NCBI GenBank assembly: GCA_951394405.1
Contig: OX596345.1
Span: 1,736,001 to 1,800,000, forward strand
DNA length: 64,000 nt
Direction of reading: 5' to 3'
Source of the DNA: Coprinellus micaceus
Lineage: Eukaryota; Basidiomycota; Agaricomycetes; Agaricales; Psathyrellaceae
Positions 53,450-64,000 of the stretch are shown piece after piece. The notes below the pieces were generated by a model. The model had not been told where the DNA came from, made no database searches, and was given only the letters and a program-made list of their open reading frames with translations. Position 1 is the first letter of the stretch, and the number at the start of each line of letters is the position of its first letter. Both the position numbers and the translations under genes were made by a program.

Positions 53450-54211
53450 CTACACCCAGCCATCCTTTCCCTCGCCGATGCCGTCGAAGTTCTTGCCACT
53501 GCGCGTGCGTCGCTCTTGGAGGACAGGGACAGCGTCGAGGTTGATAAGCTTCTCTGAAGGTGGTGGGGATCCCTCGATCCATCCTTTCCAACCCTTCCTC
53601 GCTGCTACCCGCTTCTTGCGTTCTTTCGGCAGCCTTGGTGGGGCTGAAATCGTAACATGCCGGAGATCGATATCCTCGTCATCTCCGGGTGTGTGTAGCC
53701 TCTTCAGTGACTCGTGCGAGGTAGCAGATGAGACTGAGGGCCCTGGTGTACACTCTGGGGTAGGTTGGAGGGATATGGGGGGTGGGGTGACCGATACGGA
53801 TCTCTGCACAGAAGCGATCATGATTTCGGGGCGCGATTGGGTGTGTGCCGTCGACTTTGACTTCCAGAACGACGACGATTTTAAGTGAATAATGCGAGGC
53901 ATGGCGGTAGCTGTGGGGGTAGATGTAGCGGCCGCTGTTGTCAAGGTCGAGGTCGCGGGCGCGGGTGGCGCCGTCGCGCTTTGGGTCACCATCGCGTTGC
54001 TACCTGATGCCTCCAGCGCTGCCCTAGCCGCCCTCTTCGCCTCCTTCCTCTCCTTCTTGCGCTGCTTCCTCTCCTCCGCGTCCAACTCTACCTCCTTGTA
54101 TGGCCCAACTCCATTCAACAGACTGGTCAACACGTCGCGGGGGGTGGGGAGGTCGAAGTCCCCAGCCATGACGGTCGTGGCTGTCCGTCGTGCACGTTTT
54201 CGAGGGGGCAT
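53450..54211 (-). CDS. Basic hypothetical protein, probably nuclear
   Basis: An intronless minus frame of about 253 residues if it starts at MPPRKRARR (54211). A longer form from 54292 is possible but has no convincing context. The N-terminus PPRKRARR is a likely nuclear localisation signal. A short helix-like region follows (DVLTSLLNGVGPYKEVELD), then a Lys/Arg/Glu run (EERKQRKKERKEAKRAAR), probably coiled coil. The middle is Ala/Thr/Ser/Pro rich and disordered. A more ordered C-terminal part contains RKGWKGWIEGSPPPSEKLINLD and ends ERRTRSGKNFDG. The 'RKGWKGW' stretch suggests a real conserved motif, but I know of no family. Codon use and an intact frame of over 800 nt favour a gene. Confidence 0.6.
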   Translation of the reverse strand: MPPRKRARRTATTVMAGDFDLPTPRDVLTSLLNGVGPYKEVELDAEERKQRKKERKEAKRAARAALEASGSNAMVTQSATAPPAPATSTLTTAAATSTPTATAMPRIIHLKSSSFWKSKSTAHTQSRPEIMIASVQRSVSVTPPPISLQPTPECTPGPSVSSATSHESLKRLHTPGDDEDIDLRHVTISAPPRLPKERKKRVAARKGWKGWIEGSPPPSEKLINLDAVPVLQERRTRSGKNFDGIGEGKDGWV

Positions 54212-54292
54212 TCGTGGAATATGGTGGGGATACGAGATGGCCATGGACGGGAGGGACAAATATAGTGGGGGAAGGGGGTTGTAGTGGAGCAA

Positions 54293-57200
54293 CGTCGTGG
54301 TTGGGAGTAATTGTGGCTTGTTGACCTTTTACGGCACCAAGACTCATCAACAAACAGCAGCCTCGCGCAGCACGTGCATACCAGGGACTTCCTCATCGCC
54401 AATCCGAATCTATCTCCTTAAGGTAAGGGCGACCTTCGCCCGCTTGCTACCCTCCGCAATATCCTGGAATTCTCAGATCCTTACACCGCAGGGTAGCCAC
54501 AGAAATACATCATTATTGTCTCCCTCCTCCTCTCCGTGGAACTTGAATTTTCGGGAAAGCCACAACTGTCACAGCCCCGTATTGTTTTATCTGTCCATTC
54601 GGCTCTCCCGGACGTGACCGCAGAACGAGGCTTCAAAGGCTGTCCGAAATCACTTTTGTGACGGCATTTGTATGTGGATGGGGTGCCTCCTGGGCGCAAG
54701 GCGGGAATTCCCCGCCAGTTTCCATTACAATTTAGTTTGGGTATGGAGCATGCCCACACCTCCTCTCACGCTCCTCATTCGAGGAGGACATACATCAAAA
54801 GAATTATTTCTAGCATGTCAACGTCCACGGTAATGCTTCTCCCTGGCTCGGTCCCTATCAGTTATTCTCGAAAATCCCTGGTTTGTCCCCTCTCCGTTTT
54901 GTAATTTGTATTCACGTTGGCGCCTTGCGTATGGAGACGTTGTCCTCTCTGTATCCAGGGTACACAAAGGACCGTACTGCCTATGCCTTGACTCGAGTGA
55001 TACCGAATGGCGGGACACGCCCTAACCCTGCTTCCACAAACGGAGCGAGTTCATTCGCTTAGTTTGAATAATGGCGTCTTCTCCCTTGACCCAGATCTTC
55101 CAAATGACCCAAAAGTAGGGCGCGTGGTGTGATTGGACTTACCCTTCTGATGTGGCGGGCTCGCCCTTTGTTGCGTCCTTTTGTATCCGGTGTTGTGTAT
55201 GACTGGGCTTGTTTGTTCTCGAAAGCCAGCGCTTCTTCAGTCGACGTGTGGATCGATAAAAATCGAGGCTTTGTCCTTCTGTAGTAAGGACGGAGGGGAG
55301 GTCGAGACGAGACGAAACGAGGTATTTTTTCTATCCGATAGTCCGGCCGGGCGCTGGCGCTGGTGCCGGAGAATATCCCTTTGGAATTTCCACATTCGGA
55401 TTCTCACCGCTCCCTCACTGCCCGTGCGTGTCGACCCCGAATTCTATGGGATTGGGTAAAGGTGTGGGCATGGTCGGCAGGGATCTTACGAGAATGGGCA
55501 AGAGCCCTGTGGGCTAACGACAGATACTGATGCCCCGAACACTCCCGCTGGCACCGATCAATGTCGGTTGTCCGACGAAATGATATGAACAAGGGGGTCC
55601 CTAAATCACAGCAAGGGAACATGTTAAGCGCTCAAGTGCGAGGCCACACCCCAAGCAAGCTCATACACTGCTAAAAGGCTCAGAGAAAGCGACCCTGCCA
55701 TGGCCTTGAATGCTCAACTTGTTTCCAAAGCGCTTCACGACGGTGTAACTGCCGAATTCACGGCCCAGCACAGCAAACTCGGCAAGCGCTTGTGTTGGAA
55801 CCCACTGGCGACATAACCGCAGCGACTGGGAAGAGGGCCCTGCACCGCAGCCTCCCGGGCCAACCTGCAATCGCACCCCTTATTTTGGTCGAGCAGCCTC
55901 GTTTTCACGTTGAGTCTGTGGGAGCCATAATTTCGGAGACTCCTCGTGCTGCGAAAACGTGCTGAAAATCTAGGGTTTGAATGCACAGCTGTACGATCAG
56001 CCAATAGTCAGCGCAGAGTTTCCCTGATACACGAAGCCACACTGAGTCACGCAGGCGCCTGTTTAACGCGAGGCAAATGGCGAAACGCTGGGACACCTGG
56101 GTCTCAGGTCAGGATTGTTGACGTGCCCCATCGGACTTAGTCAATACGTCTCCCTATGGTAGAAGAAGCACCCCTTTTACCTTCTTTGTACCGTTTCGGC
56201 GAGCGCCAGTGGAAGGCCGAATACCTCGAGGCATTTGCTGTTGCCGCGGGCGCCAGACCATGTGAGCATCGATGGGCGGGGCCGCTGTCATTTTACATGT
56301 CACCTCGACTGAATTGGGCGGGCTACGGCCGGACCTGTGCCTCATTTCTACTCCCGACATGCACGCAAAGGATCGACCGCAGGGGGAAGTTAGCGAACAG
56401 GTTTCACGTATACTCAAAGTTCGCCGTCTGCTTCCTCGTTGCAAACAGACCCCGTCTGCGTCCGCCCACTCGCACCACCAACACGGTAGTCCCGATCCTC
56501 AGCATACCTCTATCTGGTGGCAATGGTATTCGCCCAGGATGGACGGAGCGGAGTCTCGGAAGATCCATCACTCCCCCCTACTCGCTCGTGCACACCTGAT
56601 CTGCGCATGGGGAGCCAAATCCCCAAAACGGGTTAGTTGGGTAGGGGAGTCTGGCGTAGCTTACTGGGCACGTAGGGGCAGAAGGCCAGGTGCAGTCTTA
56701 ATGTATTGACCCAGAGAATTCGGTACCACTCGTGATCAGTCACCGAATCTTGATATATGATAGCTAACTCATTATGGCGAGCTACCATCTGGGTTCTAGA
56801 TGTTTCTGGGAACTGCGAGGTGGGAATGATACCATACGTGGGTTCGTGACCCACCCGAAATAGGGTGAAGATAGGGAGCGCTATCAAGTATAATCGACGG
56901 AGAGGTGGATGAGGCTGGTTTAGGCAGTATGGTACAAGGTACGAGCCGTATTGGGGGGGCCGGCGAAACGCCTATGCCCTGGAAGCTTCTTACGGCATTG
57001 GAGTTGAAATCCTTCCTGAGGTCGATTTGCTATCAGAACCCACGCTTGCAAGGAGACCCGCAATGACCGAGAGGGCAGCGCCCAAAGTGCGAGTGATTAG
57101 ATGAGGAACGGGATGAGATGTGGCAGACCCATATCGTTATCATATCAGACTCGAGAGATGACGTTGAAAGTGTATTCTGCTGTTTTGGTTACTGGTAGCC

Positions 57201-60200
57201 AACGCCCGACCAACAAGCAGCCACACTGCTGTCGGGATGTGCGCCATGCGGTATGAGCTACTGTGTAGGAGTAGAGAGAACATGCACAATCCTTGAGGCA
57301 CAGATAGGCGGTTGCCTTGGTTTGGAAGTATCGATAGCCGGTGAATTTCCGTGCTGGGAATTAATTAAGCATGGCTTAACAAGGGGGATCGACGAGGGCG
57401 TCTCCAAGGACGCGAGGGAACATTGAGAGACTGTGTTCTAGGCGAATATATAAAGGATCCAAGGAAGAGCACACTTGACCAAACAGTGATGCCCTCGTTC
57501 AGGGTGTGGTTTCAAGGGCGGCTGCGCGACTGGGCCGCCTCCACACCCGCCTCGTTCCTTGTATGAATGCCTGACCGTCGTAATACGAGTCAAATGTAGG
57601 CTTTCATATTCATACCCCTGTTACTACAATACTGACCCTAATGGTTCGTCGTTTTCCGTTGCATGCGATGGACAAATTCCCATTCGCAGTATAATAAATT
57701 CCACAAGACTCCAACACGCCCTAATTTATTTTCTCCACGGGTAAACCGCTCGCTTACCAAGTCTTTAGCCTCTCATGCACTCAAAAGGCCCACTTACAGA
57801 CGTTCAACCCCTCTGAGCGCGACACACACCTATTATCCCTGGAGACGTGGGCCCGGCGCTTGCCTAGTGGGCGCCGCGCCCAGTCCCAATTTGGAAGGCA
57901 AGAAACTGATTGGCTGTGTGGGTACCGCTGATCAAAATGATCCGCCACCGCCAAAGCCCTAAAGAAGCCCGCCGACAGCGGGAGTATTCCGTTTTTGTTG
58001 CGGTGTGGCTTTGTTCTTGGTGCAAGGCCGTTGACAGGAAAGATAAAGGGGTGGAATATGGGTGGTTATGTGGAGGATGGTATGGAGAGCTTGAGGGCAC
58101 GGGTATTTGGGTGTCCCGTTTCGGGAAGCCCCTGTGTGGTCGCGAGTAGGCGGAGATGAGATGAAGACGAATACATACAGTGGATGGTAATGCGTTTCAG
58201 GTTTCCTGGTTATCGGGTGAGGAGGGGTGATGGAGCGACAAGGTAATGAATGGATCCGGGGTGATGAAGGCTGCCATGCCGGTTTAGCGGTATGGATTCC
58301 CCGATGCATATCGTATAGCCAGGGGTTTGCGTTCTCCGGAACAGTTTTGGTCGTATAATTCTCGCCGGTTAGGTGGTAAATATGTGTCGCCATGGTTTTA
58401 CGTGTTGGGAGCTTCTAACAGACGAGTCTTAAAACCCTCCACCGGCCAATATCCAATCTCTCGGAGATTTCGCCGCACCTCGACCAACCTCTGCACACAG
58501 ATCGTGAGCACCGGTGCAATCAATGTTGTTTTGGTCGGAAATAGTAGGTGTGCCGAGAATTGTACGTGCTGGAGGATATTAACGGACGAGGTCCGGATGG
58601 TTCCTCCGGTCAGAGTTCAACCCCTTGGCGGCGTCCCAGCTCCTCGACCGACGGATGTGCACGGGAATAGCTAACGCTGGCTAAGCAACGAAGGAGCCAG
58701 AGAACAGGTTAGAGCATCATTGTTCACGGAGGCGCCCATCGAGAGATTTGAGATGCTGATGCGAATCAATCCAGGTAGGCTGTTTGGCAGATAGGAGGAG
58801 CCCATAGAACCTCCAGCGATGCGGCCAGCACCCAAGCTCCTATCTTGGCACACAAGGCTCCTTCTGTGAGAAGCCAGTTGCCTCTCTATCCGGACAAATT
58901 GCATCACGAAAAGGAGGCAGGCTCGCGGAAAGGTGGATAAGACAGACGAGGCACAGCGAAGCTACCCGCATATTGGCGGTCAGGCCACCGGCCGGCGAGT
59001 TTTTCCAGTTCCTGGGGCTTTCAAAAGTTCCTATCGCGCTCTGACCGTATTGGTTTGTTTTTCGATGCTTGAGAGCGATCGCAGCTTGTGGTGATAGCGG
59101 ACCTGCACTTGGGACTTAACTGTAACAATTCGGACCAAAATGGCGACTGCAATAGGACTTAGCAATCCAGACAAAGGAACCAAAAACCATCCTGGCCACA
59201 TTGTCGAGGGCCCTGTGACCTATCCGTGCCGATTCATTACCCCTTGTGGCTGAATGGGAAGAGAAGCGAAAAAAACAAGCTAGAGTTCGCGAGAGAATAG
59301 AAGGAGACGTTGGCCATTAAGAGAATAAAGTCTCCGTCGACAGGGCCCTATTTTGCGACGCCGATCGATACCCAGACTCACAGTAGACCTCAGCGCCAGG
59401 CCATGGGGGGCCTGAACCTCTCACCGTGTAGGGCCTAGCCTCGACGCGAGACAAATCTAGAGGGCTTCCTAGAAACCGAGGCTACGAAAGGACGGGAACT
59501 TGATAGATACCCGTTCAACTCGAGATGAGCTGCGTCGTGGAAAATGCCTTCGAGATAGAATGACGATCTGTATCCAGGCCCTCAGACTGGGAGGGGCTTG
59601 GACCTCGTGTTGTGCTGCGGCTCGTCGTCGCACATCATGAAAAGGGCACCAGGAAGGGAGACCCGACCGATGGGGACAGTGACGTCTAAAGCGTGGGGAA
59701 GGACGATCTCATCCTTGGCCACGCGTTTCTTCTCGACTTCCTCCTCTCGTGGGACAACAGTTCCGGCCTTGAAGAAAGGTCGGGAAGGATACCCGTTCAG
59801 CCTTGATAGTTTGATTTGTACACAACGTCATCAAGAGTGAGTGAACGACTTGGCGCGGGTATTGACGACCGATAACCGGGGCGGGGTAGCACCAGAGAAT
59901 ACAAGGCGCCAGTATCCAGTGGCCGGAGCGAGGTAATATCCATGATGAAGCCTGAGGGGTGGTTAGGATCTCATCCTTGGGTACACGTTTCTTCTAGGGC
60001 CCTCCTTCGTCCCGAACGCAATCTCAGTCTTGACCTCAGCTCCCAGAGCGGCCTTCTTGGTTTCAGGAACGGGAACACTCTGGACGAGGGAACCGGCTCC
60101 GCAGCGGTAGGGTCCATGGCGCTTGGGACCATCTTTTGATTGAGCGAGGGGCCGTTGAGGTCCCGTTCACCCTGAAGCAGCCATGCCTGACGACGGGAGA

Positions 60201-60769
60201 CAGTGATATCCACGACGAAGCGCGCCCCGTCTTCTGGGATCCCGGACGCGATCTCGGCCTTGGCCCCAGGTGCCGGAGCGACCTTCTCGGTTTCAGAGAC
60301 GGGAACACTCTGGACGAGGCCCCGCAGCAGTTTCGTGGCCCCTCTTCCTCGGCCCGTCGTGCTTTGTCCCTTCCTTTGAGACGGGTTCGGAGGGTTTCAT
60401 TTACGTCGAGTTTACGGAACAGCGGGAAGTTTACCGGCTCGACCTGGGTCGTTGGAATTGCGGGCAACTAGAGTGGGTAGACGACCTGGCCCAAGTGGTG
60501 ACGTCCGATGAGCGGTGGCCGGTGCGGGAGGATTTGAGAGAAAACATGCCACCAATATTCGTTCCGAGTCGCTGAGGCGAGGGAGAAAATTTGTCCCATT
60601 CATCCCGAAGCAGTCATGTCTGACAACAACTCGGGAGAAGAGGAATCGTCCGGCGAAAAGACTGCTCCATGAACGAGGCGTCAATATACAGAGGCACGTT
60701 ATTGGATTAAAATAGAAATACACTCAATAAAATACACATACAACTTCCTATCTCTGTTGGGAGCACCGT
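54293..60769. other. Gene-poor block of 6.5 kb, no gene supported apart from repeats at its right end
   Basis: Frames up to about 145 codons occur on both strands (for example 56156-56709 and 57959-58393), with no motif, no splice logic and no paralogue in the window. From about 59.7 to 60.65 kb the DNA consists of imperfect repeats (listed separately). The rest may be decayed transposon or silent DNA; I cannot identify a class. Confidence 0.45.
59705..60635 (-). repeat. Cluster of imperfect repeats next to RPB11
   Basis: Three pairs of related segments are seen. First, 60006-60090 with 60236-60319 (230 bp apart, roughly three-quarters identical by eye, both ending GGGAACACTCTGGACGAGG). Second, 60162-60194 with 60595-60628 (C-C-(A/G)-TTCA(C/T)CC(T/C)GAAGCAG(C/T)CATG(C/T)CTGAC). 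Third, 59705-59735 with 59967-59997 (GATCTCATCCTTGG then A/GC-ACGTTTCTTCT). Read on the minus strand, the first pair keeps a protein-like unit (LVQSVPV(P/S)ET.K..., then EIA.G), so the array may be a decayed repetitive gene. Confidence 0.7.
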
Positions 60770-61309
60770 CTAGAAATCCATGTAATCCTTGTTCGTGGAC
60801 CACGCTCCACCGACACCGCCGTACGGGTCGTCGGCACCAGCGGCTGTGCCGTCTGCTTCGTGCCCCTTGTACGTGAACTCTCGTCTGAACTTTCCTTCGA
60901 GGGTACCAAGGGTCGCGATGAGCTTGTTCGCTGCCTGCTCGAGTGCGTCTTGGGGCGTGATGGTGCCGTCGGTTTGGATCTTAATTTGGAAGTAGGGGTG
61001 CAGCGGGTGGGGGACTTTGTACCCGGCAAAGAGGACGTGGGGGGTGATGAGGAGTTGGCTGGAGGTGTGGGGTGAGTGAAGGAGGGTTTGAGAGGGGTGA
61101 GGAGGACGACTGACGCGCGAAGCATGTTCCCGAGGGTGTGGTCTTGTTTCACGATCTTTATTGTTGCGGCGTTGGGGATTTTGGTATCCTCGGTGACTTC
61201 AACTCTGGAGAGGGTTCAATCCTCGACTGTTCGATCACGGAGGAAGTCTGACGCACGGCTTCTCGCCATCCTCGAGCACGAAGAGTTCGTATCGTGGTGG
61301 TGCGTTCAT
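60770..61309 (-). CDS. RPB11: RNA polymerase II subunit RPB11
   Basis: Three exons (61309-61257, 61204-61115 and 61058-60770) encode 143 residues. The protein starts MNAPPRYELFVLEDGEK and continues DTKIPNAATIKI, QDHTLGNMLRAQLL, FAGYKVPHPLHPYFQIKIQTDG and TPQDALEQA. This is the complete alpha-like dimerisation fold that pairs with RPB3 in polymerase II. The 120-residue yeast protein lacks the last 20 or so residues found here (GTAAGADDPYGGVGGAW), which are typical of basidiomycetes. Both introns are 50-60 nt with GTGCGT and GTCAGT donors. The gene lies immediately beside the repeat cluster, and its 3' end is only about 130 bp from it. The start is fixed by the MNAPPR motif. Confidence 0.95.
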
Positions 61310-61641
61310 GGTCAAGAGAGGTCTTTGTATGGGGTTTGAATATGGTGTAGACTTGCGTTAATTGTCTTATTGGCCTTGACTTACTTTTGGACAAGTCCCG
61401 GTTAATTGGCTGGAATGGACCTGTCACGAAGGTGGAGTGTTTTAGCGCCCGTGTCAAAGATCCCGAGGTCCAGCAATCCGGGGAGTGGCTCCTGCCATGA
61501 GCTGCATTCCACCGAGGCCATTTGACCAGTGCAAGTGTATTCAAAACCGCACTCACTGTCAGTGTAACGAAAGTCAAGAGCAAGACGCGGACGTGATGTT
61601 GTTGGATTGACCATCATCCCTAAAGCCGTTGCCACACAAGA
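61310..61641. other. Short intergenic interval between RPB11 and the ESF2-like relic
   Basis: 332 bp holding the RPB11 promoter and the degraded end of the relic. Near 61621-61670 a short direct duplication of GCCGTTGCCA(A/C)ACA occurs. No gene seen. Confidence 0.5.
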
Positions 61642-62264
61642 CTAAACTATTTGAGGCCGTTGCCAAACATAGGAACTTGTCCCGAACAACACACAATGAT
61701 TTCGAGTAGCCACCTTTTTGTCTTTAAACTCTACCCACCTCTCCATGTAGGCGCTTCTGTCGTCGATGTGTACTTTTTGCGCAGATGCGCCCCTTCCGCA
61801 TCTACCCCAGTCAAAACAAACTCCCGTACTAAGATCGTCTGCTTGTTGCGAGTAAACCCTCCCCACCTGCCCGTGCTGGCTCATAAGATGCCGCACTTTC
61901 GGAGGCTGCGTGCCTGGTGGTATTCTCGAGATACAAACCACACCACCTCGTTGGCGCTCATCGTCATAGCGTTCCTGGAAGGTCCAGCCTCGGGGTGAGA
62001 GTCGTCTATAGATTGTGGTGCATCCAGAGGAGTGCCATCAATTGAAATTGTTTGTGCCTTCCGTTCAGCGTTGGTCCTCCTCCTCTGTCTCTGACAGCCT
62101 TCCTGTGTAGATATCGTGCCTTGAAATTCACAAGTTGAATAGTACGAACCCATGGACCTCGAGGTCCTATTGCTTACGTAAGCAGTCCTGCTGACATAAG
62201 CACTGCTTCTGTCGAAACTCTCGTCCTCTCCCTCGTCGCTTAGGACGTCTCCCACCACCCTCAA
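61642..62264 (-). pseudogene. ESF2/ABT1-like relic
   Basis: On the minus strand, a frame ending at 61642 reads CISRIPPG, PPKVRHLMSQHGQVGRVY and ERWVEFKDKKVA. This is the start and core of the RNA-recognition motif of ESF2/ABT1, a factor of small-subunit ribosome assembly. The RNP region between RVY and ERWVEF is replaced by unrelated-looking residues. After DKKVA the frame loses the family sequence and soon stops, so the second half of the protein is missing. An acidic upstream frame (62264-61881, DEGEDES) could be the first exon, joined through an acceptor at about 61970 (CTTCCAG). ESF2 is essential in yeast, so an intact copy should exist elsewhere. I read this as a duplicated, decaying fragment, but a strongly diverged paralogue is not excluded. 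Confidence 0.6.
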
Positions 62265-62399
62265 GGTCAGTGCGTCCCCCTGCTGCTCCAGAATCCAGGT
62301 CGCATCGTTGGAGAAGCCATTTCAATCGCGTTCTCCAAGTTTTTCGGGCTCAAAATGTTGGATTCGCGGTTGGATGGGTCTCCGTGGACTCGGATGGAG

Positions 62400-62449
62400 C
62401 CTTGATATGCACTTTTGAGGCTGATTTCTGGTCGTTTCGTTCTCTCCAG
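62400..62449 (+). other. Probable 3' end of a 5'-leader intron of the uL15 gene
   Basis: A C+T-rich tract ending TCTCTCCAG lies six nt before the ATG, the typical place for a leader-intron acceptor in ribosomal protein genes. The donor is not identified. Confidence 0.4.
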
Positions 62450-62454
62450 ACGCC

Positions 62455-63057
62455 ATGCCTACCCGCCTCTCGAAGACCCGCAAGCATCGCGGCCACGTAT
62501 CCGCCGGTCACGGTCGTGTAGGAAAGCACCGCAAGCATCCCGGAGGTCGTGGTCTCGCTGGTGGTCAGCACCACCACCGGTGCGTCCTAGTGCTCCTCCT
62601 GCAGATTCAGCGTTTCCTGACGATTGGAATATAGTACCAACTTCGACAAGTACCATCCTGGTTACTTTGGTAAGGTTGGTATGCGCCACTACCATATCAC
62701 CCAGAACTTGTCCTGGCGCCCGGTTATCAACGTCGACAAGCTCTGGAGCCTTGTCCCCGCAGCGGAGAAGAAGGATCTGACTGCCGAGTCTGATGTCGTT
62801 CCCGTTATCGACACCCTCCGACACGGCTACGGCAAGATTTTGGGCAACGGAAAGTGCGTAGCCTATTTTCTTCAGTCCAGAGCAGAAATCTTACCAGATC
62901 TTGATAGGCTCCCTAACCTTCCTTTCATCGTCAAGGCCCGATTCGTTTCTGCCCTTGCCGAGTGCGTCGACTTGTTATTCAGTCTACGATTCGAAACTCA
63001 TATCTCTCCAGGAAAAAAATCAAGGAGGCCGGTGGTGTCGTCTCGCTCATCGCTTAA
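62455..63057 (+). CDS. RPL28: Ribosomal protein uL15 (RPL28/L27a)
   Basis: Four exons (62455-62579, 62635-62853, 62908-62961 and 63012-63057) encode 147 residues, close to the 149 of yeast. The start [20 protein letters not shown], the Gly/His-rich loop [28 protein letters not shown] and the C-terminus [15 protein letters not shown] are nearly invariant. The protein lies in the large subunit near the tRNA exit region. All four exon joins are fixed by conserved residues (HHR-TNFDKYH, NGK-LPNLPF, ALAE-KKIKEAG). Introns are 50-55 nt. Confidence 0.97.
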
Positions 63058-64000
63058 ATGTCATCTACTTTCCTACCTCATCCATGCATTTTCCATTCCA
63101 CTTATGAGCACACGACCATCAATCTCTATGCGCTATTCCAGCCAGCCCAAAAGTGCCATAGTGGGGGCGCCCATCATTGCGTGCTATCTGCCATCGGGGC
63201 GGGATAATCCACGCCTGCATTTTAGTGTCGTAGTTGGCGCCTACACGATACCGCCAAGGGCTAATCCGCCCAATGTGGTATCCATTGAGACTTTAGCCCT
63301 CCCTTCCGTTACTATACTGAGGCCCATGCTGCGGTCCGTGGCTGGTGTATGTGTGCTTGGATCCTCCGTTCCTCTAAGCGACCCTGTGGTCTCGAACTCG
63401 GGATAGTTTTGCTTGGATCCACATCATGAGTTCAGTCAAGAGTGGTATGGAGTCGAGGATATCCTCTCCATTCAATACCTTTGGCGGGGCTTCTTTAGCT
63501 AGACGAACCACTGGGGTCCTGCAACGTGTAGACGATCGTCGTAGACTAATTTTGGGCCAGTAATCGGAAAAGATTACCCTGAATTGCAGTGCACTCGCAT
63601 TGTGGGGTAAAAACCGCAGCGTCGATGTGTAAGTTTCCGGGTTCTCCATCAGTGGGGCAGTCTCTGTCCCTCTTCCCTTCCTACCACCACCACCATGTCG
63701 TCCCCAGCACATCGGTCTCCGCCTTTTCTGTATCCCTGGGAGCCTCCCAGAGTTGCAATTTCAAAATCGCATTCAGCGAGGTCCCGGATTAACCCCACAT
63801 GGGGCTTGTGCGCCTCGGAAGCAAATTGACTAGTAGGGCCCTTCCCTCGATCCCAATGCATCGAGGTCTGGGTTGGCTGTATAAAGGAGTTCAGGAATAG
63901 AACGGTGTGCATGCCCGCTTTATATCATTGCTGTCCTTCGAGGCTCGCTCTATCCAGGATCTAGCAGACACCGACAGACGCTTCACAGCGGCATTGCGGG
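63058..64000. other. Right edge, no gene supported
   Basis: 3' flank of the uL15 gene and then short frames on both strands with no motif. Nothing else seen. Confidence 0.5.

Noticed and set aside
63370..63420. tRNA-like segment around TCTCGAACTCGGG
   Set aside because: The reverse complement has a T-loop-like string, but the five-base stem does not pair and no cloverleaf fits.

Overview
This 64 kb window is a nuclear chromosome segment of a filamentous basidiomycete, most likely an Agaricomycete. Genes are split by many short introns (about 45-65 nt, GT..AG). Promoters are rich in C+T. The families fit as well: a seven-TM family typical of mushroom-forming fungi, an F-box-like protein with the 'R-V-C-D-W-L-x-P' start seen in Agaricomycotina, a Gas1/Egh16-like secreted protein, and fungal SDS23, ENA-ATPase and Nim1/Gin4-type kinase homologues. 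I see no prokaryotic operon, CRISPR array, rRNA or convincing tRNA. Gene models were rebuilt by hand from splice signals, reading phase and family knowledge, so exon edges are inferences unless a paralogue confirms them.

Layout. 1.8-9.4 kb: two paralogous seven-TM membrane proteins, both on the minus strand, 4.5 kb apart. 11.0-14.9 kb: a head-to-head pair of O-fucosyltransferase-like type II membrane proteins. 15.3-19.4 kb: cystathionine gamma-synthase and an SDS23-type CBS protein, both minus. 20.4-21.3 kb: an F-box/LRR-like protein. 22.7-24.0 kb: a class 3 lipase with a GC-AG intron. 26.2-27.2 kb: a Gas1/Egh16-like secreted protein. 27.6-30.1 kb: GFA1, the first enzyme of the chitin precursor pathway. 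31.4-34.5 kb: a tandem pair of double-domain CENP-V/GFA zinc proteins. 39.4-43.4 kb: a 14-exon ENA-type sodium P-ATPase. 44.3-46.1 kb: TFIIE alpha. 46.9-50.1 kb: a Nim1/Gin4-type kinase. 53.5-54.2 kb: a basic hypothetical protein. 60.8-61.3 kb: RPB11. 61.6-62.3 kb: an ESF2-like relic. 62.5-63.1 kb: ribosomal protein uL15.

The genes do not form one pathway. Several serve the cell wall, surface or stress responses (GFA1, fucosyltransferase-like pair, Gas1-like protein, ENA ATPase). Others are housekeeping genes (TFIIE alpha, RPB11, uL15, cystathionine gamma-synthase). The main theme is local duplication: three independent paralogue pairs lie within 35 kb, in three arrangements (same strand and separated, head-to-head, tandem). 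In two of the pairs the copies differ in intron content. The gene-poor blocks (34.5-39.4, 50.1-53.4 and 54.3-60.8 kb) hold diverged repeats but no gene I can support. I found no clear undescribed multi-gene system. The best leads are the paralogue pairs, the ESF2 relic and the repeat blocks.
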